A DNA stretch of 49,993 nt from Bacteroidota bacterium (GTDB taxonomy: Bacteria; Bacteroidota; Bacteroidia; Bacteroidales; Prolixibacteraceae): the NCBI GenBank assembly GCA_030684645.1, contig JAUXUF010000354.1, positions 1 to 49,993 on the forward strand, read 5' to 3'. Positions 28,087-36,485 of the stretch are shown piece by piece. Below the pieces are notes generated by a model. The model did no database searches. It had not been told where the DNA came from and worked only from the letters and a program-made list of their open reading frames with translations. The position numbers and the translations under genes are program-made. Numbering within the stretch: position 1 is the first letter of the stretch; every line of letters begins with the position of its first letter.

Positions 28087-29388
28087 ATGATAAAAAAAAC
28101 ACTTAAATATCTGTTTTATACAGTCCTGTTATCTATCCTGACTGCTCTTTTATGGGCATTTTCGACACCGTTGTGGCGTCACTGGGTAAGCTATCCCCGA
28201 TTTGAAAAGCAGGTAAGCGAGTTTCAAAAACTCCGGAAAGAGCCAATGTCTCTGACCAGGTTCAATACCTACCGTGGCGTGATGCATGCACACAGTTACC
28301 TGTCGCACGATAGCGAAGGAACTTTATTTGACATCATCCCGGCAGCAAAAAATGACGGAATCGATTTCGTTTTCCTGACCGATCATCCGCGTGGGAACAT
28401 AGATACCATACCCAAGGGATATCACGGGAATTATGAGGGAGTCTTGATCGAATCGGGCAGCGAGAAACAGGGATTTGATTGCTGGCCGCTGGATTCAACC
28501 ATTATTGACTGGAAAATCAATAAAGATACCATCGCTAAAAATATCGTTTCCAATGGCGGAATCATCTTTTATGCGCATACCGAAGAGCCTCACAATTGGG
28601 GAAATCCCGATTATCAGGGAATGGAAATATATAATTTCCACACCGACACCAAAGATGAATCGCTGCCACCGCATATTTTTAATTTTATCGTCAACGGCAA
28701 TAAGTTCAGACCTTGGGCATTGCGCGAATTTTTTGATGAACAAACGGTTATTCTGGCCCGATGGGATTCGCTGAACAGGAAACGAAAGATTGTCGGATTT
28801 TCAGCAGCCGATACCCATGAGAATCAAAGTTTCCGTGCCAGGTACCTGAAAGATGGCCGGATTCAATGGGTTGGACCCAATGCCCATGTCCTGGATACGA
28901 TGGAAGTAAAATTCTGGAACAAGTGGCTTTTCAGTGAACCTGATCAAAGCGGTTGGGTTTTCAAGTGGATGATCGATACGTATATGGAAGGATACAATTA
29001 TATTACCAACTATGTACTTGCCAATACGTTATCAGTGCCATCGCTGGCTGAAAATATGAAAAAAGGACATTTATACACGGCATTTAAAAGCCTCGGCGAT
29101 GCCAAAGGATTCATGTACTATGCCCGGAATCAGAATGACAGCATTGTTGGGATTCTCGGTGATTCAGTAAAAATTGGTCAGGTAAAAACATTGAATGCAG
29201 TTTCTCCATTGCCCGGTCAGTTCAGGCTGATCCATGATGGCAAGATCGTAAATATTTCTTCGGATGACAGCTTTGAATACTCCTGGACCGAACCGGTTGA
29301 AAAAGGAGCTTACCGAATCGAAATGCGGATTAAACCGACCGGGGAATATGTCCCCTGGCTTTATTCAAACCCTATTTATATCTATTAA
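28087..29388 (+). CDS. PHP-domain metal-dependent hydrolase, membrane-anchored
   Basis: Polymerase-and-histidinol-phosphatase (PHP) type phosphoesterase domain behind an N-terminal transmembrane anchor (residues 7-25). Metal-ligand motifs appear in the PHP order: GVMHAHSYLSHDSEG (about 64-78), FLTDHPRGN (about 98), FYAHTEEPHNW (about 161-171) and GFSAADTHENQS (about 236-247). The C-terminal ~70 residues look like an Ig-like beta-sandwich (LRLIHDG-type strand, VEKGAYRIEM). Known PHP proteins cleave phosphate esters with a trinuclear metal centre, though some act on other substrates. The tight spacing on both sides (12 bp and 25 bp to ceramidase-like genes) argues that the three proteins act in one pathway. 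Confidence 0.85.
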   Translation: MIKKTLKYLFYTVLLSILTALLWAFSTPLWRHWVSYPRFEKQVSEFQKLRKEPMSLTRFNTYRGVMHAHSYLSHDSEGTLFDIIPAAKNDGIDFVFLTDHPRGNIDTIPKGYHGNYEGVLIESGSEKQGFDCWPLDSTIIDWKINKDTIAKNIVSNGGIIFYAHTEEPHNWGNPDYQGMEIYNFHTDTKDESLPPHIFNFIVNGNKFRPWALREFFDEQTVILARWDSLNRKRKIVGFSAADTHENQSFRARYLKDGRIQWVGPNAHVLDTMEVKFWNKWLFSEPDQSGWVFKWMIDTYMEGYNYITNYVLANTLSVPSLAENMKKGHLYTAFKSLGDAKGFMYYARNQNDSIVGILGDSVKIGQVKTLNAVSPLPGQFRLIHDGKIVNISSDDSFEYSWTEPVEKGAYRIEMRIKPTGEYVPWLYSNPIYIY

Positions 29389-29413
29389 ATTCAAAAAAGA
29401 ATTCAATCAAATC

Positions 29414-30697
29414 ATGAAAACAAAAATATCCACTTTACTATTCCTTCTGATTATCTCCTGGGTCAGCCTCAACGCACAAACCTTTAAAGCAGGAGCGGCC
29501 ATGAGGGACATTACTCCCGATCATTTAATCCCTATTTCAGGCGGAATGGGAACTCCTGAAATGCCAAACGGATTTCAGGGAAAGCTTACCGTACGCGCTG
29601 TTGTATTGGAAAAAGGCAAAACCAGAGTCGCCATAGTAAGCGTTGATAATATCGGATGGCCCGCCTATCTGGGAGATCGTTCACGCAAACTGATCAAAGG
29701 GATTGCTCCTGAAAACATATTGATTGGCGCCACACATGCCCATAGTTGTCCCGATGCTTATGGATTTACCGATGAAAAAGGGAATACAGGAGCAGACCTG
29801 AAATACCTGGACTGGTGTGTGACACAAATTGCTGATGCTGTGAACGAAGCCGTTTCAAAATTGGAACCGGCATCGCTTAAAACAGCTGTTGGTCAGGCAA
29901 AAGGGAAAATTGCATATAACTATTATGCTCCGGAATTATACGATCCGCGTATGGGAATTATTCAGGCTATTGCTACTTCAGGTAAAAACGCAGGAAAACC
30001 AATTGCAACTCTGGTGAATTATGCCACTCATCCTGAAATTTTGGGTACCGACCGTAAATTAATAAGTCCCGATTTATGCGGACCACTTTACGACCGGATT
30101 GAATCGAAAGTGGGCGGGATGGCCATTTTCATGAACAGTGCACAGGGTGGAATGGTTACGGCCGATACCCGACGCGAAAATGGTAAAGAGGCGAACGATT
30201 GGGATGAATGTATCCGGATTGGAAACCTGATGGCTGATGAAGCATTACGAATCGTTGATCCGGCTCCTGTTCAGGAAAATCCTGAAATCTATTGCGCTTC
30301 AAAAACAATTCGGTTTCCGATCGATTCAGAAGCTATGCGTTACGTATTCAAACATTCACCACTGGCAGCTGAAGTGGCTAAAAATAACAATAATGATTTC
30401 ACTTCTGTAACTACACGGCTGAATCTGCTTAACATCGGAAAAGCCCAGGTGTTAACAATTCCCGGAGAAGCATTACCAAATATTGGGTTCTATGTGAAAA
30501 GGAAAATGAAAAGCAGTCAACCCATGCTATTCGGCCTGACCAATGATGCATTTGGCTATATGCTGACCAAAGAAGATTTTGGCGGCTTCGAGCGATACAA
30601 CTATGTCAGCCGTACTTCACTGGGCGAAATGACTGGTTCTATTTATGAAGACGAAGCGATCAAATTTATCAGCGAAAGTCCGTTTCCTGCAAAGTAA
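29414..30697 (+). CDS. Neutral/alkaline ceramidase-like amidohydrolase, secreted (paralog 2)
   Basis: Second ceramidase-superfamily protein of the cluster. The ATG at 29414 gives a clean cleavable signal peptide (MKTKISTLLFLLIISWVS, cleavage after LNAQ); the frame is open upstream to 29264 but that part overlaps the PHP gene and is not coding. Core motifs are AGAAMRDITPDHLIPISGG, IGATHAHSCPDAYG (zinc HxH), LVNYATHPEILG, FMNSAQGGMVTAD and the C-terminal FGLTNDAFGYMLTKEDFGG. The length of 427 aa is short relative to full ceramidases, like its paralogs. Unlike paralogs 1 and 3 it has no retained membrane anchor. A strong terminator closes the operon 37 bp downstream. Confidence 0.87.
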   Translation: MKTKISTLLFLLIISWVSLNAQTFKAGAAMRDITPDHLIPISGGMGTPEMPNGFQGKLTVRAVVLEKGKTRVAIVSVDNIGWPAYLGDRSRKLIKGIAPENILIGATHAHSCPDAYGFTDEKGNTGADLKYLDWCVTQIADAVNEAVSKLEPASLKTAVGQAKGKIAYNYYAPELYDPRMGIIQAIATSGKNAGKPIATLVNYATHPEILGTDRKLISPDLCGPLYDRIESKVGGMAIFMNSAQGGMVTADTRRENGKEANDWDECIRIGNLMADEALRIVDPAPVQENPEIYCASKTIRFPIDSEAMRYVFKHSPLAAEVAKNNNNDFTSVTTRLNLLNIGKAQVLTIPGEALPNIGFYVKRKMKSSQPMLFGLTNDAFGYMLTKEDFGGFERYNYVSRTSLGEMTGSIYEDEAIKFISESPFPAK

Positions 30698-30733
30698 CTG
30701 GTAAAGACTTAAACGTTCCAAACAACAATGATA

Positions 30734-30770
30734 AAAAATGTTCCGGGATTTCTAAAACCGGAACATTTTT
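30734..30770 (+). terminator. Rho-independent terminator after ceramidase paralog 2
   Basis: AAAAATGTTCCGG (30734-30746) pairs perfectly with CCGGAACATTTTT (30758-30770), giving a 13-bp stem whose 3' arm ends in a T-run. It closes the PF10142-ceramidase-PHP-ceramidase unit. Confidence 0.85.
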
Positions 30771-30852
30771 CGTTAATTTAACTCAGAAGCTTGTCGAATT
30801 TTCTTCGCCGGAGATTCATAACCATTGAATTCATCTGATTGAGATAAGAAAA

Positions 30853-33300
30853 ATGAAGAATAAACCAATAAAAACGAACCGCATTTTTCTCAGGATTATA
30901 TTTGTTTGCCTCATTTCCTTATCCGGAAATACGAACGCTCAGAATAAGCAAACGAATGATTTTTTACCTTCGATTTCTGCACCTTCAAGCTTGCTCGGCA
31001 ACCATAAACCAGTTGCCAACTGGATTTGGGATTCAGGACCGGAGAATCCCCGAAATTACTACCTGCTCATCAGGAAAACATTTGATTTGGATCAAATACC
31101 GACCGATGCCAAAGCTTTCATCTCTGCTTTTGCCTATGCTGACGTGTATATCAACGGAAAGCTGGTCGATCGCTGCCCCATGAACTGCGACCCCGAATTT
31201 CAGGTTTACGAAAAATTTGATCTGACCGGCTATTTCCAAAAAGGCAAGAATACCATTTCGGCGCTGGGTTACAATTTCGGAACCGGAATGCACCACCGCA
31301 TCAATGGCCGGGGCGGCTTTTTCTTTCAGGCTGAACTGACCTTCGGAAAATCCAATATACTCCGGATTAATACAGATGATTCGTGGCGGGTTGAAAAGGC
31401 CGAAGCGTGGGACAACCAAACCGAAACGAGAACCGCCACTTCCAACCTGATTGGATTCGTGGAGAAATTTGATGCCAGGCGAATGCCTGAGAACTGGAAA
31501 GACAGCAGTTTTGACGATTCAAACTGGAACCCGGCCCGGATGCTGGGAATACCACCACTTGCTCCCTGGAATAACATCGTTGAAGTCAACCGTCCGCCGC
31601 TTTTTCGTGAACAGGTTTACCCGGTCAATCACTGGTTTGTTGGGGACAAAATAGTTTACGATTTCGGAAAAGAAATTGCCGGCACACCGGTTCTTGAATT
31701 GTTTTCCCGCCGGGATGGAGTTAAACTCGAAATGGGAACAGGCGAGCGCTTATTGCCCGACAGTTCCGTTCTGTATAAAAAACGGGTCAACTACACCGAT
31801 TACTACATCAGTAAAAAAGGATTTCAGTCATGGGGTCCGCTGACCTGGCGCGGATTTCGGTATCTGTCGCTTTCTCGGAATGACACCATGATTATCAAGG
31901 GTATTTCAGCAATTAACCGGCATTATCAATTTACCCGTGAAGGAAGTTTCGAATGTTCCGATCCATTGCTAAACCGGATTTGGGAAGTTGGCAACCAAAC
32001 CTTGTTGCTCTGTGGCCAGGACACATATATGGATACTCCCTGGCGCGAACAAACGCATTACATTGCCGGAGACAGCCGTTACCTCCAGAAGTATGCCTTT
32101 TATCCTTACGGCATGAGTTCAGAGTTGCTGATCCGTTACAATATTTTATGCGGAGCCTGGTCACAACGATGGAAAGACGACGGATCAATCCGGTCACGAT
32201 ATCCAACTGACTGGTTGCTTGGTGAAGGCACATCAGCATATCTGGCCGATTATGAATTGGAATGGATCATCATGGTTGGAGAATATTACCAGTATTTCGG
32301 TAACGCCGATCTGATCCGGCAGATTTATCCGAATTTGAAAAAGCTGATGGTTCTCTTCGATCAATATATCGGGAAAGAACATGGACTTTTGTATAAAGTT
32401 CCCGGATGGATCGTACTCGACCACCCGGATACCTACCCGATGGATCAAACTGATGAGATTACCGGATTAAACTGCCTGTATTATGCGGCGTTGAAACAAG
32501 CTGCTGCAATTGCCCAAAACCTCGCGTCTGATCCGGTGCAGGCGTCTAATTGGAGCAAACAGGCTGAACAGGTGAAGGGAAATATCAGGAAACAGTTATG
32601 GTCTCCCAACAAACACTTGTATATGGATAGCTTCGGAAGTACGAAGTGCAGTCAGCAGACGCAGGTTTATGCCTTGCTTTACGGATTGGTTGACGATGCT
32701 GAAAAAGGACATGTTGTCGATGCAATTGCAGCTGGCAACCGGAGCAGCGAGCAATCTTTTTCTTACTATCTGGTAAGTTCCATATTCAACGACAAACCGC
32801 AGTGGGCGCTTGACTTTATCCGCAAGAATTGGGGCGGGCAAATGAAAGCTCCCTTTTTTAACGGGGCATGGCACGAAGCCTGGGACATCGCCAACTGGAC
32901 AACCGATCTGGGCACGACTTCTCATGCCTGGTGTTCGGGGCCAACCGCTTTGCTTCCTCAAAAGGTCCTGGGAGTCGAGCCGGTCTCTTCAGGATGGAAA
33001 ACATTCTCAGTCCGTCCTAATCCCTGCGATTTGAAATGGGCCAAAGGAGTTGTCCCCTCCCCTTTTGGTGACATCGTTGTGGAATGGAAATTGGATGACA
33101 ACGGAGTTTTCAAACTCTATGTCCTTGTGCCTGAAAATACCAGTGCTGAAATATCAGTTCAGGGAACTGACCCCAGGAAAGTTAAAATAAACGATTTACC
33201 TGCCGGTAGTTGTCCGGGAATAAAAATAGCAGGAATTGAAAACGGAAGAATTGTATTTATAGCAAAACCGGGAGCCTATCAACTATCCGCATCAAATTGA
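30853..33300 (+). CDS. GH78-like alpha-L-rhamnosidase, secreted
   Basis: Family GH78 enzyme that would release alpha-L-rhamnose. A signal peptide ends near residue 30 (NTNAQ). The N-terminal beta-sandwich (about 45-180: NWIWDSG, FISAFAYADVYINGKLVD) and the second sandwich (about 190-365) precede the (alpha/alpha)6 barrel. The barrel shows the family motif DTPWREQTHYIAGDSRYLQK (about 392) and the WLLGEGTSAYLADYELEWI stretch (about 456). The C-terminal domain has the typical GWKTFSVRPNP and GVVPSPFGDIVVEWK. At 815 aa it is within family range. The annotation as rhamnosidase rests on these motifs; a few GH78-like proteins have other specificities. It sits between terminators, so it is probably a single-gene transcript. 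Confidence 0.88.
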   Translation: MKNKPIKTNRIFLRIIFVCLISLSGNTNAQNKQTNDFLPSISAPSSLLGNHKPVANWIWDSGPENPRNYYLLIRKTFDLDQIPTDAKAFISAFAYADVYINGKLVDRCPMNCDPEFQVYEKFDLTGYFQKGKNTISALGYNFGTGMHHRINGRGGFFFQAELTFGKSNILRINTDDSWRVEKAEAWDNQTETRTATSNLIGFVEKFDARRMPENWKDSSFDDSNWNPARMLGIPPLAPWNNIVEVNRPPLFREQVYPVNHWFVGDKIVYDFGKEIAGTPVLELFSRRDGVKLEMGTGERLLPDSSVLYKKRVNYTDYYISKKGFQSWGPLTWRGFRYLSLSRNDTMIIKGISAINRHYQFTREGSFECSDPLLNRIWEVGNQTLLLCGQDTYMDTPWREQTHYIAGDSRYLQKYAFYPYGMSSELLIRYNILCGAWSQRWKDDGSIRSRYPTDWLLGEGTSAYLADYELEWIIMVGEYYQYFGNADLIRQIYPNLKKLMVLFDQYIGKEHGLLYKVPGWIVLDHPDTYPMDQTDEITGLNCLYYAALKQAAAIAQNLASDPVQASNWSKQAEQVKGNIRKQLWSPNKHLYMDSFGSTKCSQQTQVYALLYGLVDDAEKGHVVDAIAAGNRSSEQSFSYYLVSSIFNDKPQWALDFIRKNWGGQMKAPFFNGAWHEAWDIANWTTDLGTTSHAWCSGPTALLPQKVLGVEPVSSGWKTFSVRPNPCDLKWAKGVVPSPFGDIVVEWKLDDNGVFKLYVLVPENTSAEISVQGTDPRKVKINDLPAGSCPGIKIAGIENGRIVFIAKPGAYQLSASN

Positions 33301-33410
33301 GTAAACTCGGAATATCAGGAACTTCGGAAAATTATCCATCTGAACTTCTGAATACCATTCTGAATTTCAACACCATCATTGAAGCCAAAGGATATATTGA
33401 CAAAACGTAG
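33297..33410 (+). CDS. Orphan 37-codon frame after GH78, unknown
   Basis: A TTG-initiated frame overlaps the GH78 stop (TTGA) and reads LSKLGISGTSENYPSELLNT in its first 20 residues before ending at TAG 33408-33410. Its composition looks like coding sequence rather than random AT-rich DNA, and the following NFNTIIEAKGYIDK supports this. There is no ATG. It could be the tail of an eroded gene or a tiny protein. I do not recognise it. Confidence 0.25.
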   Translation: MSKLGISGTSENYPSELLNTILNFNTIIEAKGYIDKT

Positions 33411-33454
33411 AACCCGCTTCGTTTGGTTCTGAAAAATTGACTTTCAAGGATAAA

Positions 33455-33487
33455 GGATTCCATCTTTATTAAAAACAGATGGAATCC
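33455..33487. terminator. Bidirectional terminator between GH78 and esterase
   Basis: GGATTCCATCT (33455-33465) is the exact reverse complement of AGATGGAATCC (33477-33487), with an A/T-rich 11-nt loop. It lies between convergent genes and is followed by CTTTCTTT on the plus strand. Confidence 0.7.
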
Positions 33488-33522
33488 CTTTCTTTCACTG
33501 AAAAATAACTATCCCGAAGAGT

Positions 33523-34518
33523 CTATTTCAAATATTTCTCGAAGAAACTGCTCATCTGCACCTGCGAATAATCATTTACCCGTTGAACGACATCCATGGT
33601 ATGAGGCCATAATGGAACCCGGCAATACACATTTGGAATACCCAGACTGTCTAAGCTTGCTTTCAAATTATCCGACTGGCTGATTGGAACCAGATTATCT
33701 GATGTTCCATGAAGGATCATCGTAGGAGGATCGGTCTTATCCAAATAATGAGCAGGAGAGGCTTCCAGGTAAAGTTCCGGCGCTTCCTCAAAGGAATGGG
33801 TAATAAAAGTCGTTACCGTGTTATGAGTTCTGGAATATTCGGTTGTCAGGTCAACCGGGCCATAGATTTCAACAACCGCTTTTATCCGATGTCTGTTTGG
33901 AGAAACGAAAAGCGAGTCATTTGTTACACCGGGTTTCTGCCATTCATAAGCAGCCAACATGGCCAGATGTGCTCCTGCCGAACCTCCGATTAAGGCAATC
34001 CGGTCAGGATCATAACCATATTCTGTACCATGTTTATAGAACCATTGTACTGCATCCGTAATATCTTCGGCACATGCAGGATATGGGCCATCTTTCAATA
34101 AGCGGTACGAGACCGTGGCTGTCATGTAACCCTTTTTGGCAAAGGCAACAAGGTAAACCAGGTAATCTGCCCGTTCACCGCTCCTCCATCCGCCTCCATG
34201 AATAAAAACCAAAAGCGGAGCAGGTTTCCGAATTGTTTGGGGGATATACATATCCAACTGAAGCGACTTTCTATCCACATTTTTGTATTCAATGTTTTTG
34301 ATTTCTTCAATATCGGCCGGAATATCCGGAGTTCGATCAATCATTTTTTCCAAACCCACTCTAATTGCCAGAAAATCGAGCGCCTCAAAATGATAACCCA
34401 CAGGTGTTTTTTCAGGGTTCAAAACCGACCACAACCGGGGGGTGACCATCAACAGACAAAACGAGATGAGTATAATCAGCAGGCCAAAAAGAATCCGTTT
34501 TAAAATTTTAAATTTCAT
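33523..34518 (-). CDS. Alpha/beta-hydrolase esterase (BD-FAE/HSL-like), membrane-anchored
   Basis: Serine esterase of the alpha/beta-hydrolase fold, hormone-sensitive-lipase/BD-FAE group, which includes acetyl and feruloyl esterases acting on glycans. An N-terminal transmembrane segment (residues 9-26) anchors it. The oxyanion motif HGGGW is at 107-111, the nucleophile Ser180 in GGSAGAH, Asp274 in HGTSDNLVP and His306 in WPHTMD, so the triad is complete. At 331 aa it has normal length plus an anchor. It is the last gene of the minus-strand unit that begins with DUF3748, 77 bp after the third ceramidase-like gene. It probably removes ester groups from the substrate of the locus; the acyl group is unknown. 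Confidence 0.88.
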   Translation of the reverse strand: MKFKILKRILFGLLIILISFCLLMVTPRLWSVLNPEKTPVGYHFEALDFLAIRVGLEKMIDRTPDIPADIEEIKNIEYKNVDRKSLQLDMYIPQTIRKPAPLLVFIHGGGWRSGERADYLVYLVAFAKKGYMTATVSYRLLKDGPYPACAEDITDAVQWFYKHGTEYGYDPDRIALIGGSAGAHLAMLAAYEWQKPGVTNDSLFVSPNRHRIKAVVEIYGPVDLTTEYSRTHNTVTTFITHSFEEAPELYLEASPAHYLDKTDPPTMILHGTSDNLVPISQSDNLKASLDSLGIPNVYCRVPLWPHTMDVVQRVNDYSQVQMSSFFEKYLK

Positions 34519-34595
34519 AGGTAGATAGATTTAATTCATTCGTATCCAATATTGTTTTGAATTGTCTCATTTTCAAATTATCGAATTCCCGAATT

Positions 34596-36155
34596 TCATT
34601 TTCCATTCAATTCGCCCAGCATTTCTTTCAGGTTTCGGTGCAGGGTAGGTGCAGTTTCCGGTCCTAATGAATTCACTTCGCCGTAAGGACGATCTGTTTT
34701 ACCATAGGTAAACGGAGCTTTGGCATCCCATTGGCTTTTAGGAACAATGTACCCAATTTCGTCGTTCGCAAGGCCAACTATAAATTTGTATTTACCCTTC
34801 ATCATATCACGGACTGCCGGTACTTCGACGGGTTGAATCTGGTAATCCTGTCCTTCGGGGGCTTCTACTCCACCATTAATAATTTCAGGATAAACTTCGC
34901 CCGGAAGGGTTACAAACTCAAGCGGTCCGATTTTGAATACGGCCATTTCAGAGCGCATTTTCATCCAACCTGTTGTTCCGCGATCCAACACGCCCAACAT
35001 GGTTCCTAGCTGGAACAGTGTATTTTCTATTGGCATATAAAGTGTTCGTACAACCAAAGAGATTCCGGCCGTATCAATCACTTCAACCGGATGTTCCATT
35101 GCATTCAAAACTAAAAGTGACATCTGTTTTCCCTGTGCAGCTGCCTTTTCAAAAGTCGGTTCTTTGAATTGCTGGCCGGTAAACGGATCTTTAATGGTCA
35201 TTCTTGGATGAGTAGTCATCAAACCTCCGACCGAAGCGCTGATATAAACAGCCACTCCCCCAATACCCGGTTTCATCAGGCTATCGCCATTGAAAACCCC
35301 TTTTTCAACTCCTTCGCGCACAAAATGAGGAAAATCGGAAGAAAGCAGCAAATTATCGCTCCATAAAGTTTCCGGATGATCGCCCCAACTGATTAACGAT
35401 CCCATTGTTTTCCCATTTTCTTTGTCTATTGCCTTAATCATTCTCAGACCTGAATCAAAAACTTCCGGTTTGCGGGTATCGACAAGCAATGAATCTGCAC
35501 CATTCAGGTCTTCAGATATTTCCAAACGTGCAGGTCGCATGTTTTTTACTGCAGCCATAATAGAATTTACGATCTGGTTTTTAACGTATTCCATGTGAGC
35601 ATTATTAATTCCGCTCTTAAATGGAGATACGCCCCACATTCCAACGAGATCAGGGCCTTCGTGAGTATGAGTGGAAGAAATTATGGAATAGGTGATACCA
35701 GCATCGGCGGGAATCCGTTTCCGGACATCAATGACATCGTCATTCATAAATCCAATGGCATCGAGTGAAACAATGGCTATTCGCGATTTGCCATCATCGA
35801 TCACCATAGTTCTTGCCCAAAGGTCATCGTGGATACCATTTGCCGGCCGGTTATTTCCAAACCCGGCAATGCAAACCGGATCAAAAACGCCATTCCCGTT
35901 TCCGTCGGTAAATGTATCTCCGTCTTTTGGATTATATTCTGCATCTCCGTTTTTATCAACCCAGCGGTCAGGAACTTCAGGTGTAACCGGGAAAGCAGCA
36001 AACCCTGCCGATAATTGTGAAGGTTTTTCACTGAAAATCTTCATGTCGGCTTTATAACCGGGATTCCGGTCTTTCAGGTTTGAATAAAACCAGGCCAATA
36101 ATCCGATTACAACAACAAGTAATAGTAGTCCAAGTACTTTAAAAAAGCGTTTCAT
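34596..36155 (-). CDS. Neutral/alkaline ceramidase-like amidohydrolase with Ca-binding-like insert (paralog 3)
   Basis: Third ceramidase-superfamily protein. The ATG at 36155 gives MKRFFKVLGLLLLVVVIGLL, a membrane anchor; the frame opens at 36179 but adds only eight unlikely residues. After AGFAAFPVTPEV it has an acidic Gly/Asn-rich insert (about residues 56-83) with WVDKNGDAEYNPKDGDTF and DGNGNGVFDP, resembling Ca-binding EF-hand/dockerin loops. The catalytic motifs are ISSTHTHEGPDLVG (zinc HxH), SWGDHPETLWS, VYISASVGGLMTTH and VGLANDEIGYIVPKSQW. The insert defines a subfamily different from paralogs 1 and 2. Length is 519 aa. It is co-directional with the phosphoesterase upstream (330-bp gap with repeats) and the esterase downstream. 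Confidence 0.88.
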   Translation of the reverse strand: MKRFFKVLGLLLLVVVIGLLAWFYSNLKDRNPGYKADMKIFSEKPSQLSAGFAAFPVTPEVPDRWVDKNGDAEYNPKDGDTFTDGNGNGVFDPVCIAGFGNNRPANGIHDDLWARTMVIDDGKSRIAIVSLDAIGFMNDDVIDVRKRIPADAGITYSIISSTHTHEGPDLVGMWGVSPFKSGINNAHMEYVKNQIVNSIMAAVKNMRPARLEISEDLNGADSLLVDTRKPEVFDSGLRMIKAIDKENGKTMGSLISWGDHPETLWSDNLLLSSDFPHFVREGVEKGVFNGDSLMKPGIGGVAVYISASVGGLMTTHPRMTIKDPFTGQQFKEPTFEKAAAQGKQMSLLVLNAMEHPVEVIDTAGISLVVRTLYMPIENTLFQLGTMLGVLDRGTTGWMKMRSEMAVFKIGPLEFVTLPGEVYPEIINGGVEAPEGQDYQIQPVEVPAVRDMMKGKYKFIVGLANDEIGYIVPKSQWDAKAPFTYGKTDRPYGEVNSLGPETAPTLHRNLKEMLGELNGK

Positions 36156-36280
36156 AAATTGATATTTTTTAGATTGCAATCAAGCTATCTTCCTGATTTA
36201 GAAATGAATTACACGAATTAATGGTGAAATTTCAATTAAATTTTGTATTCTATTTACATTTGTATAAATACGATATTTCA

Positions 36281-36474
36281 GAGGCGTAGCCTCGACTAAT
36301 GTTGTAACAACGGATTTTAATCCGTTGAAAAGGAACTGAGAATAATAGCGAGAACCGTAGGTTCGGTCCATATAATTTTGATATTGACCGTGCCTACAGC
36401 ACTCTGTTTTTTGTCAGGTTTCCATAGCAACGGATTAAAATCCGTTGCTACAAAACCGTTCGAGCCGATGGCTC
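36281..36474. repeat. Second cluster of short palindromic repeats
   Basis: The 330-bp gap between ceramidase paralog 3 and the phosphoesterase gene carries five small palindromes. They are GAGGCGTAGCCTC (36281-36293), CAACGGATT-TT-AATCCGTTG (36308-36327), GAACCGTAGGTTC (36352-36364), GCAACGGATT-AA-AATCCGTTGC (36427-36448) and GAGCCGATGGCTC (36462-36474). Several have the form 5-bp arm, GTA or GAT loop, 5-bp arm. The two 20-22 bp units carry the same arm, ~120 bp apart. The style resembles the clusters at 3837-4077 and 40058-40176 but the sequences differ. Confidence 0.7.
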
Positions 36475-36485
36475 TGTCTATTGAT

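Noticed and set aside
29264-29413. Upstream extension of ceramidase paralog 2
   Set aside because: It overlaps the end of the PHP gene in another frame and would place the good signal peptide internally; the ATG at 29414 is preferred.
36281-36474. Possible CRISPR array from regularly placed palindromes
   Set aside because: Units are different in sequence and length, spacing is irregular, and no cas gene is nearby.
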